Assembly: GCA_004552385.1 (NCBI GenBank)
Contig: SFOL01000004.1
Span: 1-44,927, forward strand
DNA from: Bacteroidales bacterium
GTDB taxonomy: Bacteria > Bacteroidota > Bacteroidia > Bacteroidales > Marinilabiliaceae
Direction: 5' to 3'
DNA length: 44,927 nt
How positions within the stretch are numbered: the stretch's first letter is position 1; each line of letters opens with the position of its first letter. Made by a program: the position numbers and the translations under genes. The notes below the pieces were generated by a model. It did no database searches. It was not told the DNA's origin and worked only from the letters and a program-made list of their open reading frames with translations. Below are positions 7,503 to 16,593 of this stretch, one piece after another.

Positions 7503-8741
7503 ATGGCAAACGAGAGGAACGTAGTGCGCCTCTACAAGGAGAAGATCAACCTTCTCCTTGACGTCACTCAGACAATAAACGAAGACAGCACAGTAGAGGA
7601 GCTGATGCAGGAGTTTGAGATCCTGCTGAAAGAGGACTTGCAAGTGGGCAAGATCCTCGTCTTCACGTTGGCCGACGACACGTGGAAATGCATATTGCAG
7701 TGCAACGTCAGCGACGCCCAGCGGGAGGCGATTGACATAGAGCGCGACCTAAAGAAGATCACGGCCATCCAGAGCCTGGGCATGGACGAGACGAGCTCGA
7801 TAAGGGGTTTCGACGCCGTAATCCCGCTCAGGCACAAGTACCATATCATGGGCTACGTCCTGATAGGCGACGGCATCCTTGGAGACGGGGTGAGCCCGAC
7901 GTTGCGCAACCTGAAGTTCATACAGGCGCTCTCGAACCTCATAATTGTCGCCATCGAGAACAAGAAGATGCAGACCAAGCTCATAAAGCAGGAGTCTCTA
8001 AGGCAAGAGCTAACCCTGGCTTCGCGCATACAGTCCGGTCTCATCCCGCCCGAAAGCATGCTGCTTCAGACAGGCCACACGCGCGCCAGGTCTTACTACC
8101 ACCCTCACGACCAGGTGGGCGGAGACTACTTCGACATAATGCAACTGTCGAAGCGGATGGTGGGCTTCTGCATTGCGGACGTGAGCGGCAAGGGTGTGGC
8201 CGCCGCCCTGCTGATGAGCAACTTCCAGGCCATGGTCCGCGCACTGTTCACCGCCAAGGTGAGCCTTAAGGAGCTGGTGAAAGAGCTTAACAGGCGCGTC
8301 TGCCAAAACACCAAGGGCGAGAAGTTCATAACCCTCTTCGTTGGGCGATACGACAACATGACGGGCCACCTGACTTACGTCAACGCCGGCCACCTGCCAC
8401 CACTCCTCTACAAGCGCGGCCACGTGATGGAGCTCGTCAGCGGCTCGATAGGCCTTGGCATGCTCGACGAGCTGCCGGGCATCGACGAGGGCGACACGAG
8501 AGTGCGTAAAGGCGACCTTCTGGTGTCGTATACCGATGGCCTGGTGGAGATTGAGGATACCACAGGCGTGGGCAGCAACGCCGAGAAGCTGATGTCCATC
8601 ATGAAAAAGGGCATGGGCATAGACCGGACGATGGACGAGATATGCGCCCTGGCAGAAGACACGATAAGCAAAGGCAAGGCGTTCGACGACACGTCGGTAA
8701 TGGCCATAGAGTTCACCAGAGACAGGGTTCTACCCTTCTGA
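7503..8741 (+). CDS. SpoIIE/RsbU-type PP2C phosphatase with N-terminal GAF-like domain
   Basis: A 412-residue soluble protein. Residues about 10-155 look like a GAF-type sensory domain, a short helix follows (SRIQSGLIPPE), and residues about 190-410 form a SpoIIE/PP2C catalytic domain with the metal-binding aspartate blocks GGDYFD, ADVSGKG and FDDTSVM. Such enzymes dephosphorylate anti-sigma-factor antagonists or other regulators; no sigma or anti-sigma gene is next to it. ATG 7503 is chosen because an in-frame GTG at 7434 lies inside the efp terminator hairpin. It heads a four-gene run ending in serB. No clear promoter was seen between the terminator and this start. Its partner could be the soluble kinase at 1016, but that is speculation. 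Confidence 0.88.
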   Translation: MANERNVVRLYKEKINLLLDVTQTINEDSTVEELMQEFEILLKEDLQVGKILVFTLADDTWKCILQCNVSDAQREAIDIERDLKKITAIQSLGMDETSSIRGFDAVIPLRHKYHIMGYVLIGDGILGDGVSPTLRNLKFIQALSNLIIVAIENKKMQTKLIKQESLRQELTLASRIQSGLIPPESMLLQTGHTRARSYYHPHDQVGGDYFDIMQLSKRMVGFCIADVSGKGVAAALLMSNFQAMVRALFTAKVSLKELVKELNRRVCQNTKGEKFITLFVGRYDNMTGHLTYVNAGHLPPLLYKRGHVMELVSGSIGLGMLDELPGIDEGDTRVRKGDLLVSYTDGLVEIEDTTGVGSNAEKLMSIMKKGMGIDRTMDEICALAEDTISKGKAFDDTSVMAIEFTRDRVLPF

Positions 8742-8772
8742 CTTCAAAAATTGGAGACAAAAAAACTGAGAG

Positions 8773-9522
8773 ATGACAATAAAGAAACATATCCCGAACA
8801 CGATAACCTCAATGAACCTGCTTTGCGGCGTCATGGCCACAGCCTGCGCGTTTGGCGGGCAGTTGAGTCTGGCAGCCATACTGATTGTGGCGGGGGCTGT
8901 CTTCGACTTCTTCGACGGATTCGTGGCAAGGGCTCTCGGAGTAAGCGGACCTATGGGCAAGGAGTTGGACTCGCTGGCCGACAACATATCGTTCGGACTT
9001 GCACCCGCGGCCATTTACTCCACATACATCAAATGGTATCTGACGGGCGACTACGAGACCCCGCTGTCAAGCATGACGGCGAGCGAGATAACCCTCGCCG
9101 CCGCCCCGCTAATCATGGGTGTGTTCGCCGGGCTGAGATTGGCCAAGTTCAACATTGACACACGCCAGACAGAGAGCTTCCTCGGGCTGACGACAACAGC
9201 AACCGGTCTATTCACGGCCTCGCTGATATGGATGCTCCCAGGCAACGAGGACTTCTTCCGCGCATACATGACACCGACTGTGACCATCGTCATGGTGGCG
9301 GTGTTCTGCGGACTGCTGGTTAGCGAGATCCCGATGTTCTCGCTCAAGGTAAAGCACTGGACTTGGAGCGGCAACGAGCTGAAAGTCATACTCTTGACGG
9401 TCGGATTATTATCGATCATCATATTGGGCTTGGGCGGCATAGCATTCACCATAGCCCTTTACACCATTTTCTCCATAGTCAAGGCCATCATAGTCAAGGG
9501 CAAGAAGGGCGGCGACGCATAA
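8773..9522 (+). CDS. pssA: CDP-diacylglycerol-serine O-phosphatidyltransferase
   Basis: Integral membrane enzyme making phosphatidylserine, the precursor of phosphatidylethanolamine, from CDP-diacylglycerol and serine. The CDP-alcohol phosphatidyltransferase signature DG-x2-AR-x8-G-x3-D-x3-D is complete (D48, G49, A52, R53, G62, D66, D70). The 249-residue protein has about seven hydrophobic segments, and its N-terminus (KKHIPNTITSMNLLCG) is typical of Bacteroidetes and Gram-positive type II enzymes. It lies 31 bases after the phosphatase gene and 15 before the next. The phosphatidylserine decarboxylase gene often paired with it is not in the window. Confidence 0.93.
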   Translation: MTIKKHIPNTITSMNLLCGVMATACAFGGQLSLAAILIVAGAVFDFFDGFVARALGVSGPMGKELDSLADNISFGLAPAAIYSTYIKWYLTGDYETPLSSMTASEITLAAAPLIMGVFAGLRLAKFNIDTRQTESFLGLTTTATGLFTASLIWMLPGNEDFFRAYMTPTVTIVMVAVFCGLLVSEIPMFSLKVKHWTWSGNELKVILLTVGLLSIIILGLGGIAFTIALYTIFSIVKAIIVKGKKGGDA

Positions 9523-9537
9523 GAACGCAAAAGTGCA

Positions 9538-12300
9538 ATGACAGCGCATGTAAAGAGGATCATCATAACAGGAGCGGCCATGGCGGTTATCATGGCCGCG
9601 GCGGCCGCGACGGTATGGATAGGCTTGAACAGGCGCTACAAAGCGCCGTCTCCCATGCGTTGCCTGCCTGACCAGACAGCCTTCGTGGCAAGACTGGGCG
9701 ACCGCTCCACTCTGGCCGAGGTGACAAGCGGCGTGATGGGCGACGAGCTGACCGACATGCTGGGAGGGAACGAAACCCGCCTCCTGTCGGCACGCATAGA
9801 CTCGCTTTTCGGCCCCGACGTGATAAGCGACCCCGCCCTCTCGGAACGAGACCTTTACATATCATTCTCGCTGAGAGACGACGGAGAGCCGAGCCAGATG
9901 GCAGCGTCATTCTGCCTAAACAACAGGATGGAGTGGCACAAGGCGATGAGCGCGCTGCGCGACCGCGAAGGAGTTACCGTGTCAGACACCTCGTTTCACG
10001 GCCACGGACTTTTCTTGTTGAAGCAGAAAGGATTTAGCACACCGCTATATATGGCCGCTGGCGGAGGCTGCCTGTTCGCCGCGACGGAACCGGAACTGCT
10101 TATGTCATTCGGCAAGGACAGCGTGACACCGATGTGCGACAACCTGCTTTTCGCTCAAATAGAGCGCACAATATCATATTCGGCCCCCGCGTCGGTGTTC
10201 ATAAACGGAGGTCGGATGAGGGCGGCGGGCAAGAAGGGCAACATACTGGCATGCGCTTTCGCCACCATGATAAGGCAGGAGGGGGCAGGGAGCGACTGGA
10301 TGGCGTTCGACCTGGGCGTTAGTGAAGAAGGGCTCTCGGCCGATGGCTTCGCGGTGGCTCAAAAGCCGTCTCTGGCCATGCTGACGTCAAAAGAGAACAC
10401 ATCGGCACTCGGCCTTGCACGCCGAATCCCCAAGGGTGTCAGCTATTTCCACCGAATCGGCGCAGGCCGAAGGGGCATATCGTCACCTTCCTTTTCGGAC
10501 TACTTGGCGCAAGACACGACAGGCGCCAGATACCGCGCATCGCAGAGCGAAAGCTACGCCCAGACAGGCATGGACGTCGAGGCGCTTCTCTCACAGGTGT
10601 TCGATGCGGAGCTCGCATTGTGCACCTATGGGCAGAAGCAAGACTCAACGGGTGCGAGGCCCGGCTCTTTCCTTATTGTGGACACGCGTGGCGGGACAAA
10701 GGCGCACGCTGTTATTACCCAGGCCCTGACCGCAATGCACGGAGGCGCCTCACCAATGGTTATAGGCGAGATTCAGCCTGGCGCTGGCGCAGTCCCAGAC
10801 GGTGTGGTGGCCAGGCGCGCCGACGCGGAGCAAGTGTCGGCCATCTCAGTCCCCGTGTATGGCGGGTTCGACAAATGTGACAACACGTTCTTCCTGAAGC
10901 CCTTGTTCGGAAAGGACATTCCCGGCCGCCTATTCTTCAGATATGGAGACGCCATCGTCTTCGCTAATGACATGGCCACCCTGCGCCGCGTGCTGATAGA
11001 CTACGTGACGGGCAACACCATGGAGGGCGACCACAAGTTTGAGTCTCTGATGAGACACTTCGGCAACGACTGCTCGATGTTCACGTACGTCACCAGCCCC
11101 AAAGGCAGTGGCACGGCACGCAAAGGGTCAGGCGCGGCTTTCGACGTGGCATGCCACCAGATGACCCGAACAGGCAACCTGCCTTACATCAGCGTCTTCG
11201 CGCATGCCCGAAACACCGATGCGGAGCAGAGCGTCGACGTGATAGAGACCGCATGGCGCACCCGCGTAGATTCTGTCAAAAACGGCAAAATATGGGCGGT
11301 GACGAACCACTACACTAAGCTCACAGAATGCCTGACGCAAGATGCCGACGACAAGTTGTGCCTGATAGGAGCCGACGGGATGTTGCTATGGCGCCGCCCC
11401 GTAGACGGCAACGTGGTGGGCGAGGTAAGCCAAATAGACTATTACGGCAACGGCAAACTGCAATATCTGCTCACGACCGACAGATACCTTTACATAATAG
11501 ACCGGCTGGGCAACGACGTGGGTCCATTCCCAGTGCGCCTGCCATCGACGGCCGAAAGCGGAGCGTCTCACGCCCAATATTCCGACGGAAGCCCGATGCG
11601 CATCTTCGTAGGCTGCGAGAGCGGGCCCGTCCTCTTCGGACCCGACGGGCAAAGGGTCGAAGGCTGGAAAGCGAGCAAACCTGAGGGCGCGATGCAAGAC
11701 GCGCCGCGCCACATGGTGTGCGCAGGCAAAGACTACATTGTCTACCACGACAAATACGCATATTACTACGCAGACCGGCGCGGAAACAGAAGGCTCGGCA
11801 CACCGCCGCTGGAGCCAAGCACACACGGCCAAATGACGATTAGCTCAAACGGCTGCTACTTCGTGACGGCGACGTCTGACGGCAACATAGCCGCCATAGA
11901 CGGCGACAAAGGCACGCTGACAACCTTGAGGCTCGACAGCGTCGGCGGCGAGCTGGCCGCAATGCCGATCTCGGCCGACAGATACTTGGTCATAGGCACC
12001 AAGAACGCATACATAGCAGACATAAGCGGCAATGAGCCAAAGACCGTCACGCATTGGCGCACCGGGCTTGAAAGCTTGAGCCATGTGGACAACAAGAACG
12101 GGCTCATCATAGTCCTCGATGGCAAGGCGGGCATTGCACACGTATACTCGTCGGTCGACGGCGGCGAGATTTCAGCCTCGCCGTTCAAAGCGAGGGGCAG
12201 CGTGGCCCTGGGCAACGGGCGCGACGGCATCGTGGCATTCACCCTCGGAGACGCGGGAGAGATTATCCAAGTGAACCTGACAAAAGGAAGAGCGGAGTAA
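9538..12300 (+). CDS. Membrane-anchored DUF3352-like protein with C-terminal propeller-like repeats
   Basis: A 920-residue protein with one N-terminal membrane segment (residues about 8-29) and a large domain predicted outside the cytoplasm. Residues about 40-560 contain repeated elements of the DUF3352 kind (MRCLPDQTAFVARL and, later, PGRLFFRYGDAIVFANDMA). From about residue 580 there are short strand-rich repeats of the form 'YLYIIDRLGNDVGPFPV' and 'CYFVTATSDGNIAAIDGDKG', which look like PQQ/WD-type propeller blades. Function is unknown. It lies between pssA and serB in one operon, which suggests a conserved envelope role. The family name is from memory of similar Bacteroidales proteins and is less certain than the topology. 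Confidence 0.72.
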   Translation: MTAHVKRIIITGAAMAVIMAAAAATVWIGLNRRYKAPSPMRCLPDQTAFVARLGDRSTLAEVTSGVMGDELTDMLGGNETRLLSARIDSLFGPDVISDPALSERDLYISFSLRDDGEPSQMAASFCLNNRMEWHKAMSALRDREGVTVSDTSFHGHGLFLLKQKGFSTPLYMAAGGGCLFAATEPELLMSFGKDSVTPMCDNLLFAQIERTISYSAPASVFINGGRMRAAGKKGNILACAFATMIRQEGAGSDWMAFDLGVSEEGLSADGFAVAQKPSLAMLTSKENTSALGLARRIPKGVSYFHRIGAGRRGISSPSFSDYLAQDTTGARYRASQSESYAQTGMDVEALLSQVFDAELALCTYGQKQDSTGARPGSFLIVDTRGGTKAHAVITQALTAMHGGASPMVIGEIQPGAGAVPDGVVARRADAEQVSAISVPVYGGFDKCDNTFFLKPLFGKDIPGRLFFRYGDAIVFANDMATLRRVLIDYVTGNTMEGDHKFESLMRHFGNDCSMFTYVTSPKGSGTARKGSGAAFDVACHQMTRTGNLPYISVFAHARNTDAEQSVDVIETAWRTRVDSVKNGKIWAVTNHYTKLTECLTQDADDKLCLIGADGMLLWRRPVDGNVVGEVSQIDYYGNGKLQYLLTTDRYLYIIDRLGNDVGPFPVRLPSTAESGASHAQYSDGSPMRIFVGCESGPVLFGPDGQRVEGWKASKPEGAMQDAPRHMVCAGKDYIVYHDKYAYYYADRRGNRRLGTPPLEPSTHGQMTISSNGCYFVTATSDGNIAAIDGDKGTLTTLRLDSVGGELAAMPISADRYLVIGTKNAYIADISGNEPKTVTHWRTGLESLSHVDNKNGLIIVLDGKAGIAHVYSSVDGGEISASPFKARGSVALGNGRDGIVAFTLGDAGEIIQVNLTKGRAE

Positions 12301-12333
12301 AGACATAAGCGCAACAGACTACAGACAACATAG

Positions 12334-13569
12334 ATGGCAGAGACTCAAAACGAACTCATTTTAATAAACCTGCAAGGGCCCGACAAGCCCGGCCAGACAG
12401 CCAAGATAACCGGGGTTCTCGAGAACCACAAAGTGGACATCCTGGATATTGGTCAAGCCGTGATACACAACGACTTGAGCCTCGGTATGCTCATAAGCAT
12501 ATCAGACAAGACTGAAGATTCGTCATCTCTGCTGAAGGATCTGCTCTTCACGGCCTACGAGGTCGGTTTGCAGATAAAGTTCCGCCCGATATCACACGCC
12601 GATTATGAGGATTGGGTGAGGCAGCAGGGCAAGAGCCGCAACATAATAACCTTAATGGCGCGCAAGCTGGAGGGGCGGCACGTGGCCGAGGTGACCAGGC
12701 TAATAAAGGAACAGGGGCTTAACATAGACAAGATATCGCGCCTCACGGGCAGACGATCTCTCAAAGACACCGACGGCGGACACGTGATGAGCGTCGTCGA
12801 ATTCTCAGTAAGGGGAGTCCCGGCCGATGAGGAGCGGCTGAAACTGGACTTCATAGAGGTGTCGAAAAAGTGCGACGTGGACATAGCGTTCCAAGCCGAC
12901 AACATTTTCCGCCGCAATCGCCGCCTCGTCTGCTTCGACATGGACTCGACCCTAATTCAGACTGAAGTGATAGACGAGCTGGCGCGTCGTGCGGGCGTGT
13001 ATGACGAAGTGGCGGCGATCACCGCGTCGGCCATGCGCGGCGAGATAGATTTCCGAGAGAGCTTCAAGAGGCGCATAGGGCTCCTGAAGGGGCTTGACGT
13101 CTCCGTCATGAAAGACATTGCGGAGAACCTGCCTCTGACCGAAGGCGCCGAAAGACTATTCAAGACTCTGAAAAAGAGCGGCTACAAGACTGCCATCCTA
13201 TCGGGCGGATTCACATATTTCGGCAATTACCTGAAGCAAAAGCTTGGCATAGACTACGTTTTCGCAAATGAGTTGGAAGTGAAGGACGACAGGCTTACAG
13301 GTCGCCACGTGGGCGACATAGTCGACGGGGCTAAGAAGGCTGAGCTGCTGAAACTCTTAGCCTTCAAGGAAGACATACACCTGGAGCAATGCATAGCCGT
13401 GGGCGACGGTGCTAACGACCTGCCGATGATCCAAGAGGCGGGGCTTGGCATCGCTTTCCATGCGAAGCCCAAGGTGAAAGCTACGGCCCAGCACTCAATA
13501 TCGCAAAACGGCCTTGACACGATACTCTATCTTATAGGCTTCAGAGACAGGGAGATAAACGCCGACTAA
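12334..13569 (+). CDS. serB: Phosphoserine phosphatase with two N-terminal ACT domains
   Basis: Last step of serine synthesis, hydrolysing phosphoserine. The 411-residue protein has two ACT-like regulatory domains (residues about 5-180, the first starting ELILINLQGPDKPG) and a HAD phosphatase domain. HAD motif I is FDMDSTL with nucleophile D202 and acid D204, motif II is LSGGF, and motif III is VGDGANDLPM. The ACT domains suggest feedback by serine, as in related enzymes. ATG 12334 starts 33 bases after the preceding gene, and this is the last gene of the run, followed by a long hairpin. Confidence 0.95.
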   Translation: MAETQNELILINLQGPDKPGQTAKITGVLENHKVDILDIGQAVIHNDLSLGMLISISDKTEDSSSLLKDLLFTAYEVGLQIKFRPISHADYEDWVRQQGKSRNIITLMARKLEGRHVAEVTRLIKEQGLNIDKISRLTGRRSLKDTDGGHVMSVVEFSVRGVPADEERLKLDFIEVSKKCDVDIAFQADNIFRRNRRLVCFDMDSTLIQTEVIDELARRAGVYDEVAAITASAMRGEIDFRESFKRRIGLLKGLDVSVMKDIAENLPLTEGAERLFKTLKKSGYKTAILSGGFTYFGNYLKQKLGIDYVFANELEVKDDRLTGRHVGDIVDGAKKAELLKLLAFKEDIHLEQCIAVGDGANDLPMIQEAGLGIAFHAKPKVKATAQHSISQNGLDTILYLIGFRDREINAD

Positions 13570-13610
13570 GGCAAAAAAACGATACCTCCGGGCTATGGAG
13601 GGGCAGGACA

Positions 13611-13661
13611 TATCCGAGCCGCCCGTAAAGCATCGCGTTTGCTTTACGGGCGGCTCGGATA
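13611..13661. terminator. 22-bp perfect hairpin at the serB/murI convergent junction
   Basis: Arms 13611-13632 and 13640-13661 are exact reverse complements around a 7-base loop (TCGCGTT). It sits between the ends of two converging genes. There is no marked T run on either side, but the stem is very stable, so bidirectional termination is likely. Confidence 0.75.
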
Positions 13662-13670
13662 ATTCATACT

Positions 13671-14489
13671 TCAGGCCATCTCTATATGTCTCACAATCAA
13701 ACCGCCATCAAAGAACAGACTTGCCGTGCCTGCGAACTTATCGGGGTTCTCTGTGGTAAAGAACTGCGCCGAGCCGCCGCGCGGCAGAGACATCTCAAGC
13801 TCAGTGTGGCGCGCCAGATAGTCGCTAAGGCTGCGCGCCACGATGTCGCCCTGCGTAAGTAGCCTAATCCCGCCCGGCAAAGCCTCGGATATCTTAGGCG
13901 CAAGGAGCGGATAGTGAGTGCAGGCCAGCATGACGGTGTCAATGTCGGGATCTTGCGCCAAGAGCTCACCGGTGTACTTCCTTACGAAGTAATCAGCCCC
14001 GGGCTTGTTATACTCGGCATTCTCAACGAGCGGCACCCATAGAGGGCACGCCTGCTGGCTGACCTTCACGCCCGGCCAAAACTTGCTCATCTCGATGACG
14101 TAGGATTGCGAGGAGACGGTGCCCGCAGTCGCCATGATGCCTACATGGCCGGACGGCGTCAGCGAGCCAAGAGCCTCGACCGAAGGGCGTATGATGCCGA
14201 GCACTCGCTTACGCCCTGTGGGGTCAAGACGAGGCAGGTCAACCTGCTGAATGGTACGCAAAGCCTTGGCCGACGCCGTGTTGCAGGCCAATATGACAAG
14301 CTCGGCACCGAGACCGAAGAGCGTCTTTACAGCCTCGAGCGTAAAACGATAGACGACATCGAACGAGCGCGTGCCGTAGGGCGTGCGGGCGTTGTCGCCA
14401 AGATAGATGTAATCGTATTGCGGCAAAAGATGCCTGACGGAGCTGAAAATAGTGAGTCCGCCGTAGCCTGAGTCAAAAAGGGCTATCAT
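13671..14489 (-). CDS. murI: Glutamate racemase
   Basis: Makes D-glutamate for peptidoglycan. The 272-residue protein has DSGYGG at the N-terminus (D6, S7), the first catalytic cysteine C69 in ILACNTAS and the second C190 in LACTHYPLL with H192 beside it. Its ATG overlaps the stop of the upstream gene by four bases (ATGA), so the two are translationally coupled. It is the last gene of a four-gene leftward operon. From memory, in many Bacteroidales murI follows bamA and ompH genes instead; they are absent here. Confidence 0.95.
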   Translation of the reverse strand: MIALFDSGYGGLTIFSSVRHLLPQYDYIYLGDNARTPYGTRSFDVVYRFTLEAVKTLFGLGAELVILACNTASAKALRTIQQVDLPRLDPTGRKRVLGIIRPSVEALGSLTPSGHVGIMATAGTVSSQSYVIEMSKFWPGVKVSQQACPLWVPLVENAEYNKPGADYFVRKYTGELLAQDPDIDTVMLACTHYPLLAPKISEALPGGIRLLTQGDIVARSLSDYLARHTELEMSLPRGGSAQFFTTENPDKFAGTASLFFDGGLIVRHIEMA

Positions 14490-15022
14490 TTGTCAGGGAC
14501 CTGTGGCGGGAAAATGCCGGACTTGGAGACGACGACAGTGTTGCCCATAGGGGTCTTTTTCGCGACAGGCTTTGACAGGGCGCGACATATGAAAATGTGC
14601 GTATTCTGCATTGTGCCGTCGGGGTCGCGCATGGCCATAAGGACCTTGTATGAGTTCTTGAAACCTCGCGAACCGTAGATTACCTCAATGTAGTCGAAGT
14701 AATCATCCTCGCCATCACGCTCAATGCAGAAAGAGTTGTCAGAGAGCCTCTTGTAAGCCTTGACGGGGAAATGCATCTGGACGTTATTGCAGTTTATCTC
14801 CACGCAGTCGTCCGAGAAGGTCAGCTTGCCCTTGTCCTCAACCATCGGGAAAACGTTCGATATATTGACCTTGAACTTCTCGATGCGCCAGACCGTCTGG
14901 TTGCCAGAGAGTTCGCAGCTGTACCACGCGTTATTGTAGTATTCCTCGTCTTGAGCCGACACGGCGACGGACGACATCAGGACGCAAAGAGCCGATAGGG
15001 CGATCTTAATGCTGGTTCTCAT
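14486..15022 (-). CDS. Small secreted protein of unknown function
   Basis: A 178-residue protein with a clear signal peptide: positively charged start MRTSIK, a hydrophobic core, and a cleavage site near VSA-QDEE (residue 23). The mature part has four or five strand-like segments and cysteines at several positions. No family is recognised. Its stop overlaps the murI start by four bases, and it lies 27 bases after the gamma-carbonic-anhydrase-like gene. Confidence 0.75.
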   Translation of the reverse strand: MRTSIKIALSALCVLMSSVAVSAQDEEYYNNAWYSCELSGNQTVWRIEKFKVNISNVFPMVEDKGKLTFSDDCVEINCNNVQMHFPVKAYKRLSDNSFCIERDGEDDYFDYIEVIYGSRGFKNSYKVLMAMRDPDGTMQNTHIFICRALSKPVAKKTPMGNTVVVSKSGIFPPQVPDK

Positions 15023-15049
15023 GAGGTTTGTGGCTTTAGTTTACGGCAA

Positions 15050-15589
15050 TTAGGCTTTGTCTTCATTTACGTGTCCGACATCGTACCACGACGCGTACTC
15101 GGCGTAATGCGACGCTATGCGTCCAATGGTGTCGGCACTCTGTTCTGGCGAGAGCTCCTTGATGCGTTTGGCGGGCGTTCCGGCGTAAACCCCGTGGCTT
15201 TCGGCCGTCTTTCCGCCCGTGACCACCGCGCCCGCGGCAATTATAGTGTCAGGCATTACGGTGGCGCCGTCCAGGACTATGGCTCCCATGCCAACGAGTA
15301 CGCGGTCTTTGATGGTGGCGCCATGGACGATGGCCCCATGGCCAATGGAGACATCGTCGCCCACCTCGGTGGCGAAGCGCTCATAGGTGCCGTGGATGAC
15401 GGCATTGTCTTGGACATTGACATTGTCCCCGAGCCTGATGGGCGCGACATCGCCTCGCAGCACGGCTCCGAACCATACGCTGCAACCATCGCCAAGCGTC
15501 ACGTCTCCTATGAGCGTCGCTGTGGGCGCAAGAAAGCAGTTTCTGCCTATAACAGGGGTCTTACCCCTTACCGACAATATGTTTGCCAT
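15050..15589 (-). CDS. Gamma-carbonic-anhydrase-like hexapeptide-repeat protein
   Basis: A 179-residue left-handed beta-helix protein of the YrdA/PaaY/CaiE group. It has hexapeptide repeats through residues 10-135 and the three histidines expected for the trimer-interface metal site: one in DNAVIHG and two in IGHGAIVHG. A short C-terminal helix (SADTIGRIASHYAEY) follows. Proteins of this group include carbonic anhydrases and acyl transferases; activity cannot be settled here. It lies 16 bases downstream of the DnaQ-fold gene. Confidence 0.88.
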   Translation of the reverse strand: MANILSVRGKTPVIGRNCFLAPTATLIGDVTLGDGCSVWFGAVLRGDVAPIRLGDNVNVQDNAVIHGTYERFATEVGDDVSIGHGAIVHGATIKDRVLVGMGAIVLDGATVMPDTIIAAGAVVTGGKTAESHGVYAGTPAKRIKELSPEQSADTIGRIASHYAEYASWYDVGHVNEDKA

Positions 15590-15605
15590 ATAGGAAAAGA
15601 TGACG

Positions 15606-16406
15606 TTAATCCTTGCGGATCAGGCGAGACGAGTCTATGACGCCCTGGCCCCTGAAACGGAGCATCAGCTGCGCATAGAGCAGCGCCTTACGCTCAGAAC
15701 GGGCCTTGACAAGGTCCATGTCGGCCTCTTCATGAAAGAGCCTTGACGCCACGGACGGATCGAAATCGGCGGCATCGGCGTCAATGCCGAAGACCGAGGC
15801 AAGTAAATCGGCTGGGACGCGTGGCGCGGAGTGGTTGGAGAAAGTCCAGTACTCAGCAGTGTCGACGAGCTGTGCGCGCAGAGGGCGTCGACCGTTAATG
15901 TCAAAAAGCGCGGGAAGCTCAAGATGATTGATGAGCATCCGTTTCGCCACGAAAGGAATGTCATACTGCCAGATGCCGTGGCCGCAGAGGTAATGCAGGC
16001 CGGAACGTCCGGAAAAGAAGTTATTCACCATGTCGGCGAACTGGCCGAGGATCTCCCTCTCGTCGTCGCCGGCATAGCTGGTCGTGATGAAATATGGCGA
16101 ATCGCAGTCATCCTTGTGCCGAATGACTCCGGCAGTTATGCAAGCCACCTTGCCGAACTCGGCAAATTGTCCAGCCAGGGCGTAGGCGTCTGATGCTGAG
16201 CGCCCGTCGGTCCGCATTGGCGCCGACACGGAATCCCAATACTTCATCATGGCGGGGGTGAGATATGAGCTGTCGGCAAGCTCCGGCACGCCCTCCACGT
16301 TTACGAAAATAACATCGTCAAGAGATAACGAACGGAGCGCCATGGTTCCGTCTGGCACGAATGGAGTTTTTGGGCGCACTTCACCGTCCGCGCCCTTATT
16401 GAACAT
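15606..16406 (-). CDS. DnaQ-fold (PolB-type 3'-5' exonuclease-like) protein with lost catalytic residues
   Basis: Overall sequence follows the Bacteroidetes 'predicted 3'-5' exonuclease related to the exonuclease domain of PolB': a central GQFAEFGKVACITAGV block, HGIWQYDIPFVAKRML (Exo II region, Asp kept), VDTAEYW, and a final LLYAQLMLRFRGQ helix. The Exo I motif, normally D-I-E-T, reads N-V-E-G, and the Exo III segment, normally YC-x-KD, reads RSERKA. Two of the four metal-binding acids therefore appear replaced, so it is probably inactive or altered. ATG 16406 is preferred over an in-frame GTG at 16418. First gene of the leftward operon ending in murI. Confidence 0.75.
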   Translation of the reverse strand: MFNKGADGEVRPKTPFVPDGTMALRSLSLDDVIFVNVEGVPELADSSYLTPAMMKYWDSVSAPMRTDGRSASDAYALAGQFAEFGKVACITAGVIRHKDDCDSPYFITTSYAGDDEREILGQFADMVNNFFSGRSGLHYLCGHGIWQYDIPFVAKRMLINHLELPALFDINGRRPLRAQLVDTAEYWTFSNHSAPRVPADLLASVFGIDADAADFDPSVASRLFHEEADMDLVKARSERKALLYAQLMLRFRGQGVIDSSRLIRKD

Positions 16407-16593
16407 CTTCACTGTCACAACGTTTTAAATGGTGAGCGGCCTATGCGCCCGGCTCAAGCGGGGCGAGCTTCAGCCGCAGCCTAACACACTGTAAAGTTAC
16501 GAAAATGGAGGTAACAAAAGAGGCGAGACTTGGCCTTATGTCAGATTAAGGAGCTATTTTCGCGAAAGACCCGATTCACAACAGGTAAAAAAG

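Noticed and set aside
13575..13610. Short CCTCC/GGAGG hairpin after serB
   Set aside because: Five-base stem, likely chance; the adjacent 22-bp hairpin explains termination.
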